Origin: G963667145 sp963676515 [NCBI: Candidatus Cloacimonadota bacterium]
GTDB lineage: Bacteria > Cloacimonadota > Cloacimonadia > G963667145
Direction: 5' to 3'
DNA: 64,000 bases
Assembly: GCA_963676515.1 (NCBI GenBank)
Contig: OY781061.1
Span: forward strand, 682,001-746,000
Shown here piece after piece: positions 18,760-28,900 of the stretch. The notes beneath the pieces are model-generated. The model worked only from the letters and a program-made list of their open reading frames with translations. It was not told the origin of the DNA and made no database searches. The position numbers and the translations under genes are program-made. Position 1 is the first letter of the stretch. Each line of letters starts with the position of its first letter.

Positions 18760-19912
18760 ATTTGGGGTTCATATCAGGATGTAAGGAAACAGAAACCGCA
18801 GATAGACACAGATGACTACAGATGACTGCCCCTTTTGTGCATCGTGTGGGAGAATGGATTCCCGCTTCCGCGGGAATGAGGGCTGGGTGGCGATGCAGAG
18901 CTGGTGGTGAATAAACATACTGGCTGATGAAGGCACAAGGCGTGCGGTGTGCAGGAATGGGGACTGGTGGTGTGCTTCCTTGCCTTGCTTGCCTCATCCT
19001 CGCGAAAGCGGGGATCCAAGGGCGGGTGTAAACACCAGCAGAAATTTTGCGTCTTCAGCGTGCGAGGTAGGTTTAGATTTTAGATTTCGGCTTTGGTTTT
19101 TTGACTGTATGCTTTGTTTCGTATGCATTCCCAAGCTGGAGCTTGGGAACGAGGGGAAATCCCTCTGATAAGAGAAGATACCTGCTTTTTAGCTTTCAGC
19201 TGGACTCCATCTTTTCTTTGAACGCTCAACGAAAAGATAGAGGAGAAAAGAAAACCGCTCCGCTTCAATCCGCCAGAGAGATGGCGTGAGGTGTGTAGGC
19301 TGTCCGTGGTGGAGAGCACCTCCGATATTTGTTCTTAGCTGTGCATTTTCAATTGCTGGCATTGCAGTGCCATAGATAAAGGTCTGTGTCTCTGGCTCTG
19401 CCCGTGAAGCGGAGAAATTCCCCATCCTAGCTAGCAGGTAAGACCGCCCTTCCCTACCCATTGATAGCATCGTGTGGGAGAATGGATTCCCGCTTCCGCG
19501 GGAATGAGGGCTGGTGGCGATGCAGAGCTGGTGGTGAATAAACATACTGGCTGATGAAGGCACAAGGCGTGTGGTGTGCAGGAATGGGGACTGGAGGGAA
19601 CACAGAGGAGACAGTAACCGCAGATGGACACAGATGAGGGCGGGTGGTGACACAAGGCGTGCGGTGTGCAGGAATGGGGACTGGTGGTGTGCTTCCTTGC
19701 CTTGCTTGCCTCATCCTCGCGAAAGCGGGGATCCAAGGGCGGGTGCTAAACACCAGCAGAAATTTTGCGTCTTCGGCGTGCGGATCGTTTAGAATTTAGC
19801 TTACAGCTTTGGTTTTTTGACTGTATGCTTTGTTTCGTATGCATTCCCAAGCTGGAGCTTGGGAACGAGGGGAAAAAAATCCTTGCTGCCCAAACAGAAA
19901 TGAACGAAGCAT
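18760..19912. repeat. Intergenic repeat mosaic A, between giant genes 1 and 2
   Basis: No convincing gene is present in this stretch of about 1.15 kb. It is built from recurring pieces. Palindrome ATTCCCGCTTCCGCGGGAAT occurs at 18858-18877 and 19486-19505. A second palindrome with arms TTCCCAAGCT and AGCTTGGGAA occurs at 19128-19149 and 19844-19865. A piece of about 230 bp at 18838-19070 recurs in two partial copies at about 19468-19585 and 19640-19790. A CAGTAACCGCAGATGGACAC-type piece lies near 19610-19640. A block of about 300 bp at 19190-19470, starting TCCATCTTTTCTTTGAACGC, recurs near the ORF6N genes. The many short frames here run through palindromes on both strands and are not believed to be proteins. 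Confidence 0.85.
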
Positions 19913-19950
19913 AAAAAAAGTGAACACGGTCTCTAGTCGTATCCACTTCT
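19913..19950 (-). terminator. Rho-independent terminator of giant lipoprotein gene 2
   Basis: The minus strand reads AAGTGGATACGACTAGAGAC, then CGTGTTCACTT and a run of T. The arms AAGTGGATACG and CGTGTTCACTT pair with one G-T position. It lies about 20 bases after the TAG of the gene and is a diverged copy of the terminator at 8481-8516. Confidence 0.85.
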
Positions 19951-19967
19951 TCTTCTAAATTTAAAAT

Positions 19968-22900
19968 CTAGTCACTAAAGTAAGGTTGATAATACACATT
20001 CCACGCTGGATAAGTATTGAGAGAAAAACTATCGTGACTGGTTACCTTGCTCACATCCCAATTTCCAAGATTTTGGAAAAAGAGTTTTGCTCCGTTAAAC
20101 ATATGAGCCATATCTGTGACACTACTCACATTCCAATCACTGATGTCTTGGTTAAAAATATATGCAGAAAAAAACATCTTAACCATTTTTGTGACACTAC
20201 TCACATTCCAACCACGGATGGGTTGGTTAAAAGCATATGCATTACTAAACATATAACTCATGTCTGTGACATTGCTTACATCCCAATAATTTATGTTTTG
20301 GTTAAATGCTTCAGCCTGACAAAACATATTTTTCATAGTGGTGACATTATATACATGCCAACTACCTATGTGTTTGTTAAAAGAAAGTGCCTTATAAAAC
20401 ATATAACTCATATCTGTGACATTCTTTGTTTCCCAGAAATTTAAGGTTTGGTTAAAAGAAGTTGCACTATAAAACATATAACTCATATCTTTAACATTGC
20501 TTACATCCCAACCACCTATGTCTTGGTTAAAAGCACCTGCATAATAAAACATATAACTCATATCTTTGACATTGCTTACGACCCAACCACCTATGTCTTG
20601 GTTAAAAGCACTTGCACCATAAAACATTTGATTCATATCAGTAACATTGCTCACATCCCAACCACTGATATCTTGATTGAATGTTGTGTTATTTAAAAAC
20701 AAGCTAGACATATCTGTAATCATGCCTGTATTTACTTCGCTAACATCATTATCAGCAGTTATCCTAGCCCGCAAAACAGTTTTCGAGATATATGGCTTTT
20801 TGTATACGGCAGTAGAGTAGTCAGATAGCCCTGCATCGCTATAAGCTTTCACTTTGTAATAATAATTTTGGGTTACTCCAATCCCTGTGTCGTCGTAGGT
20901 GGTGCTAGTGACACTAGTAATTAACTCATAAGAATCATAGAGAGAGGTTGCTCGGTATATGTTGTATTTTGTAGCTCCACTGACTGAGTTCCAAGATAAG
21001 TCTATTTGCTCAAAGGTTGTAGTTTTAGCTGATAAATTAGTCGGAGCGAGCACATTCGTGGTGACACTCAATAAGTTAGAATACCCACTTTCGCCGTTTG
21101 CATCGCAAGCTGTTACTTTGTAATAATAGGTTGTATTGGCGGAGAGTCCTTTGCTCGCGCCAGACTCGCTAGTGACACTAGTGACATAAGTGTCAGGTCC
21201 ACCACTAGAGGTTGATCTGTATATCTTGTAGCTAGTGGCACCGGCAACTGAGCTCCAGCTCAGGGTTATTTGAGAAGAGCTGGAATAATCTTTAGCTAGA
21301 TTGATGGGAGCTGCCAGAATCGTGGTCGCACTTACTTGGCTAGAACTCTCAGATTCCCCTACATCACTGTAGGCTGTCACCTTGTAGTAATAGGTTGTGC
21401 TCACACTGAGCCCTGTGTTAGAGTAAGACTCGCTACTGACACTAATTAGGAGAGTGAGAGTCTCACCACTAGAGGTTGACCTGTATATCTTGTAACCTTT
21501 TGCTCCTGCGACTTTGCCCCACGATAAGTTTATTTGTGAAGAGTTCGTGGCTGTAGCAGAGAAACCCGTGGGAGCGGCGACGATAGTGGTAGCACTCACC
21601 GTGTCGGAGTATTCACTGTTGCCATTTGTGTTGTAGGCTCGCACTGTGTAGAGGTACTCTGTGCCTGCACTGAGCCCTGTGCTGTGGCAGAGAGTGTCTG
21701 TGACAATTTCAGTTTTGAGGTAACTCCCATCGCTATCTAGTCGGTCAACTTTGTAACCTGTAGCTCCTGCGACTGAGTCCCACGCTATGTCTATCTTAAA
21801 GGAGCTGATGACATTACTGGTGAGGTTAGTAGGTGCTAAGACTATCGTGGTGTCCTTCAGGATGTCAGAGTAATCCGATTCCCCTGCATCATTCTGGGCA
21901 GTCACTTTGTAATAATACTCCGTATTTGCAGTGAGCCCTGTGTCGCTGTAAGAGGTGTCCATGCCCACAGCTGTGTCGAGATAATCTACACCATCTGCAG
22001 AGTAATAGAGGCAATAGCTCGTCGCACCAACGACTGAGTCCCATCGCAAATCTATGCGTGATGCACTGACGACGCTGTCGGTAAGATTGGCTGGAGCTAA
22101 GACTCTAGTGGTAGCAATCAGTGTGTCGGAGTATTCGCCATCGCCCTTCGCATTGCGAGCCTTCACCTTGTAATAGTACTCTGTGTTTGCGGCTAGCCCT
22201 GTGCTGTAGTAGGTGGTAACAGTCGTATCGCCAATCTTGGCATACTCTCCATCACGAGAGGGTGCTCGGTATATTGCGTAGCTCGTCGCTCCAGCGACTG
22301 CCTCCCAGCTCAAATCTATGCGTGATGAGCTAAATGCACTGCTGGTGAGGTTAGCAGGAGCTGCGACCATCGTGGTGTCTGTGAGTATGGCAGAGTATTG
22401 ACTATAGCCGCCTACATTGTGTGCCCTCACTTTGTAATGATACACCGTGTAAGCTGTGAGTCCCGTGTCGCTGTAGGAGGTGACATCGCCCACTGCTGTG
22501 TCGCTGTAGTGTGTGCCATCTGTGGAGTAAGAGAGGTAATAGCTCGTCGCACCAGCGACTGCCTCCCATTTCAAATCGATGCGTGACTCGCTCACGACAC
22601 TGTCGGTGAAATTGGCAGGAGCGAGGAAAATCGTGGTATCGCTCACTACGCTGGAGAATACGGACTCTCCAGAAGCACTGTAAGCTAGCACCTTGTAAGA
22701 GTAGACTGTATTTGCCGTGAGCCCTGTGCTGTAGTAGGGGGCATCGCTGGTATCGCCGATTTCGCTGTAAGTTCCATCACTCTGTAATTGGTGTATGCGA
22801 TAACCTGTCGCTCCCTCGACTTCGCTCCAAGCTATGTCAATTTGGGAAGAGCTAGTGGCAGTAGCAGAAACGGTAGCAGGAGCTAGCACTCTTGTGGTCG

Positions 22901-25900
22901 CACTAATTGTGTCGGACTCTTCACTGTCGCCATTTCCATTGTGAGCTTTCACCTTGTAAATATACCTTGTGGCTGCGGCGAGTTCTGTGCTGTGATAGGT
23001 AGTAGCAGTTGTGTCGCCTATTTCAGTGTAATACTTGTCACTAAAGAGTGCACGAGATATTTTGTAGCTGGTAGCCCCGGGGACTGTGTCCCACGATACA
23101 TCTATCTGTGAGGCACTAACGATGCTGTCCGTGAGGTTACTCGGAGCTACAACGATGGTGGTGTCGCTGGCTACGCTAGAGAGTGCAGACTGCCCTGCAT
23201 CACTATAAGCAGATACTTTGTAGAAATACTCTGTGTTTGCGACGAGATTTTTGCTGTGGTAAACTAGCGTTGCATAAAGGTCAGTTTCGTCGTAAGTTCC
23301 ATCACTCTGTAGTTGGTGTATCTTGTAACCTGTCGCTCCTTTAACTTCGCTCCAAGTTATGTCAATTTGGGAAGAGCTCGTGGCAGTGGCAGAAACATCG
23401 GCAGGAACTAACACTCTTGTGGTCACTTTTTTGGCTTGCGAGGCTTCACTATCGCCATTTCCATTGCAAGCTGTTACCTTGTAAAGATACTCTGTGTCTG
23501 CGATGAGCCCTTTGCTGTCGTCGTAGGACTCACTACTGGCGACACCAACACTGTCGTAATCTCCATCACTAGCGAGTGCTCGGTATATTTTGTAGCTGGT
23601 AGCTCCAGCGACTTCTTGCCAGCTCAGATTCGTCTGTGTAGCACCAGAGGCAATGACTGTGAGACTCGTGGGAGGCAAGAGTCTCGTGGTGTCGCTCACT
23701 ACGCTAGAGAGTGCAGATTCGCCTGCATCGCTGTGGGCACTCACTTGGTAATAATACTCTGTGTTTGAAGCAAGCTCTGTGCTGTGATAGATGAGGCTGT
23801 CGGTTGTGCCAAGCTCGCTGTAAATCCCATCACTGCCCAAAATATAGATGCTATAATCTGTCGCTCCCTCTACGAGAGCCCAAGAGATGTCAATTTGGGA
23901 GGAACTCTGAGGCGTAGCCAAAACGCTACTCGGAGCTACGACAATGGTCGTCACTCTCAATGAATCAGAAAATTCGCTGTCGCCCTTTGTGTTGTGGGCT
24001 TTCACCTTGTAGAGGTAGGTTGTGTTTGCGGTGAGCCCTGTGCTGTAGTAGTAGGCAGTGGTCGTATCGCCAATCTCGGTGTAATCCCCGCCACTAGCGA
24101 GTGCTCGGTATATTTTGTAGCTTGTCGCTCCATCTACTTTGCCCCAGCTCAGATCTATGCGTGACTCACTGATGACACTGTCGGTAAGTCCCTTCGGAGC
24201 TGCGACTATAGTGGTGTCGCTTAAAATTTGGGAAGGCTCGCTCTCGCCGCTTCCATTATCAGCTGTCACTTTGTAATAATAAACTGTGTTTGGAGCAAGC
24301 TCTGTGCTCTGGTAAGAAGTGTCAGAGGTCGAGTCAATCCCAGCGTAATCTCCATCGATAGAGGAGGCTCGGTATATTTTGTAAATCTGGGCTCCATCGA
24401 CTTCGTTCCAACTTAGATTTATTTGTGAGGAGCTGACAACACTATCGGTGAGATCGGCAGGAGCTAACACTCTTGTGGTCGCTTTGATTTCTGAGGCTGC
24501 ACCATCGCCGTTTACATTGGTAGCTATCACCTTGTAAGAATACTTCGTGTTTGCACTGAGCCCCATGCTCCCATAGGAAGTTGTATAAACCTCAACTACT
24601 CTGCCGTCACTAGAAGGCGTTCGAGATATTTTGTAGCTGGTAGCTCCAAACACTGAGTCCCATTGCAAATCTATGCGTATCGCACTCACGACATCGTAGG
24701 CAAGATTAGCAGGAGTTGCCACTCTTGTGGTCGCACTTTTGCTTTCGGAGGAGTCACTCTCGCCGCCTACATTGTGAGCGGTTACTCTGTAATAATACTC
24801 CGTGTGTGCTGTAAGTCCTACGCTGTCCTCGTAGGACTCGCTACTGGCACTATCCACATAATTGTAATCCCCAACCATCGAGAGTGCTCGGTATATTCTG
24901 TAGCTCGTGGCTCCATCGACTGAGCTCCAAGATAAACCTATTCGTGAGGAGCTTTCGCTGGTCACTAAAAGATTAGCAGGAGCCAAGAAAATCGTGGTGT
25001 CACTTGCGACATCAGAAGGTACACTCTCACCGCTGGCACTACTAGCACTCACCATATAGAAGTACTCTTTGTTTGCTGCGAGTCCAGTGCTATCATTGTA
25101 ATACTCGCTACTGGTCACGCCGACACTGTCGTAGTCTCCATCACTAGAGGATGCTCGGTATATTGCGTAGCTCGTGGCTCCGCCGACTTCGCCCCAAGCT
25201 AAGTCTATTTGGTAAAAGCTTTTGGCAGTAGCTACTAAATTTACAGGAGCTAACACTCTTGTGGTCACTTCTATAATTTCTGAGTCTTTGCTGCTACCCT
25301 TTGCGTTGTGAGCGTTCAGCTTATAGAAATAAGCTGTGTTCGCACTGAGTCCTGAGTTGTCGAAGTAAACCAAGCCAGTGCCTCCACCCATTTGCCAATA
25401 ATCTCCGCCAATAGTGGATGCTCGATGAATTGTGTAGTTGGTAGCTCCAGCCACTAAGTCCCAGCTCAGCTTTATTTGTGATGAGCTGATGGCTCTGTCG
25501 ATGATGTTACTAGGAGCTGCCACCATCGTGGTGTCGGTAGCTATCTCAGAGTATGCGGACTTCCCTGCATCGCTGTAGGCTTTCACCATGTAAGAGTAGC
25601 CTGTGTATGGGCTAAGCCCAGTGCTGTCAGCGTAAAAATCGCTGCTGTCCACGCCAATGCTGTCGTAAGCTCCACCAGCAGAGGGTGCTCGGTATATTAT
25701 ATAGCTCGATACTCCGGGGACGGTGTCCCATGCCAAATCTATGCGTGAGGCACTTTTGGTAATGGCTGTCAGATTATCAGGGGCTAACACTCTTGTCCTC
25801 ACAGTCGATACGCCAGAGGCTTCGCTCTCGCCGTTTCCATTGTATGCTGTTACTTTGTAGGAATAATCCGTATCTGCACTGAGTCCTGTGCTGTCATCGT

Positions 25901-28900
25901 AGGACTCGCTACTGACATCCCCAATTGGCTTGTATTCCCCATCACTAGGGTCTAATCGGTACACTTTGTAGTCTGTGGCTCCATCGACTTTGTCCCAAGA
26001 TAAATTTATTTGTAATGCACTGAAAGCACTACCGCTAAGATTCGTGGGAGCTAAGACGATCGTGGTATCGCTTGCCATATCAGAGTAATCGGACTCCCCT
26101 ACTCCGTTATAAGCTCGGACTTTGTAGTAATACTTTTTGTTTGCGATGAGCTCTATACTGTCCTCGTAGGACTCGCTACTGGCAACGCCCACACTGTCGT
26201 AAGGTCCACTAATATGGGATGCTCGGTATATTTTGTAGCCCTCTATTCCAGCGACTGTGTCCCAAACTAAGTCTATTTGTGATGAACTTTTGGCTATGGT
26301 AGATAAACCCGTGGGCACAGCGACAATCGTGGTTGCTCTCAAGGTGTCGGAAAAGTCACCCTCGCCGTTTGCATTTTTAGCTCGGACATAGTAAAAATAT
26401 TCCTCGTTTGCATCGAGTTCTTTGCTGTCGTAGGTAGTACTCGTGGAGACAAATATAGAAGAGTAATCTGTATCCTTATTTTTGGAGTAAAAGATATAAT
26501 AGCCAGTTGCTCCCTTGACTGGGTCCCAAGACAGATTTATCTGTGATGCACTCACGACACTGTAAGAGAAATTGCTAGGAGCGGCGACGAGCGTGGTTTT
26601 GCTCACGGTGCTAGAGGCTTCCGACTCTCCCGCATCGCTATAGGCGGTGACTTTGTAGGAGTAATCTGTGTATGGGCTGAGCCCTGTGCTCTCGTAAGCG
26701 AGCTCCCCAATAACATCGCCGATTTCAGTGCTATCTCCAACACTATTTAGTTGGTAAATTTTGTAGCCTGTAGCTCCAGCGACTTCGCCCCAAGCTAGGT
26801 CAATCTGAGAGGAGCTTTCGACTGTGGCAGACAAACTCGTCGGGGCTGCGACGAGTGTGGTGACAATCAATGTGTAAGAAAATTCGCTGTCGCCTTTGCC
26901 ATTGTAGGCTAGCACTTTGTAGTAATGCTCGCTATTTGCGGCGAGTCCTGTGTTGCTGTAGGTGGTGACATTGCCTACTGCTATCTCGCTGTAAGATTGA
27001 CCGCTGTCTGCAGAGAAAGCGAGGCGATAGCCCGTTGCTCCGTCGACTTCGTCCCAGCTCAGGTCTATCTGCGATGAGCTAACTACACTGTCGCTGAGGT
27101 TGCTCGGAGCGGCGACCTTCGTGGTGTCGCTCAGTGTGTCGGAAAACACGCTGTAGCCGTTGCCATTGTAAGCCAGCACCTTGTAGAAGTAGGCTGTGTT
27201 TGCACTAAGCCCTGTGCTGTGGTAGATGAGGCTGTTGGTGTCGCCGATTACCTTGTACTCCCCACCAATGGCGGGTGCTCGGTAAATTGCGTAGCTGGCT
27301 GCTCCAGCGACTGAGTCCCATCGCAAATCTATGCGTGATGCACTGACGACGCTGTCGGCAAGATTGGTTGGAGCTAGGACGATTGTGGTGTCGCACAATG
27401 TGCTAGAGAACGCACCATCGCCTTTGCCATTGTAGGCTAGCACTTTGTAGTAGTGCACGCTATTTGCGGTGAGTCCCGCGTGGCTGTAGGTGGTGACGGC
27501 ACAATCTACTGTGTCGCCATAAGTTACGCCGTCTGCCGAGATTGCGAGGAGATAACCATCTGCTCCGTCCACTGCGTCCCAGCTCAGGTCTATCTGCGAT
27601 GAGCTGACGACACTGTCGGTGAAATTACTCGGCGCGGCGACGATAGTGATGTCACTCACGACGCTAGAGGTGTCTGATTCCCCTGCTCCGCTGTAGGCTG
27701 TCACCTTGTAGAAGTAGGTTGTGTTTGGGCTGAGTCCTATGCTGTGGTAGAGAGTGTCTGCGATAAGGTCAATGCCAACATAAGTCCCAGCACTATTTAA
27801 TTGGTAAACTTTGTAGCCTGTCGCTCCAGCAACTTTGCCCCAAGATAAGTCTATTCGCTCAGAACTTCGGGTTGTGGCAGCTAGCTTACTCGGAGCGGCG
27901 ACAATCGTGGTGTCGCTCAGTATGGCAGAGAAATTGCTGTAACCTTTTGTGTTGTATGCCCTTACCTTGTAGTAATGCACGCTATTTGCGGCGAGTCCTG
28001 TGTCGCTGTAGGTGGTGACATTGCCCACTGCTGTGTCGCTGTATGTCCGCCCGCTGTCTACAGAGAACGAGAGGCAATAGCCATTAGCACCAGTGACTGC
28101 ATCCCAATAGAGATCAATCTGTGATGCACTGCTGACACCATTGGTGAGATTGCTCGGAGCGGCGACGATTGTGGTGTCGCTCAGTGTGCTAGAAAATTCG
28201 CTATAACCATTGCTATTGTAAGCCTTTAGCTTGTAGATGTAGACTGTGAAAGCGGCGAGTCCTGTGTCGCTGTAGAAGTTGCTACTGGCAACGCCGACAC
28301 TGTCGTTCACTCCACCACTGGCGGGTGTGCGGTATATTGTGTAGCTGGCAGCTCCGGGGACTGTGTCCCATCGCAAATCTATGCGTGATGCACTCACGAC
28401 GCTGTCACTGAGGTTGCTCGGCGGTGCAACGATGGTGGTGTCGCTCACCGTGCTGGAGGCTTTGCTGTCGCCAACTGCACTGTATGCCCTCACCCTGTAG
28501 AAGTACTCGGTGTTTGCGGTGAGTCCTGTGCTTTGGTAGGCGGTGACATTGCCTAGAATGGTGTCAAACTGGATACCAGCAGTGGTGGACTGGGTTAGTT
28601 TATAGCCGTCTGCTCCTTCCACTTCGCTCCACGATATGTCGATTCGAGATGAGCTCTTGCTTTTGGCGGAGATATTTTTCGGTGTCAAGACCATCGTGTA
28701 GGTGCTCAAGGTGTCCGAGAATTCGCTATAGCCTCTCAGATTGTAGGCTCGCACTGCGTAGAAATACTTCGTGTTTGCCTCGAGACCTGTGCTGGGGTAG
28801 AGAGTGTCCGTGCCGATAGGTGTGTCGCTGTAAGTTTGACCGTTGTCGGCAGAGAAAGAAAGATAATATTCAGTTGCTCCATCGACTTTGCTCCACGACA

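Noticed and set aside
18755-19792. Many overlapping frames of 60-150 codons on both strands in the intergenic mosaics, with peptides such as HSRGSGNP, FPRKRES and SGGLKRSGFLFS
   Set aside because: They run through palindromes, exist in several frames at once and recur wherever the repeat occurs. No start signal or family supports them.
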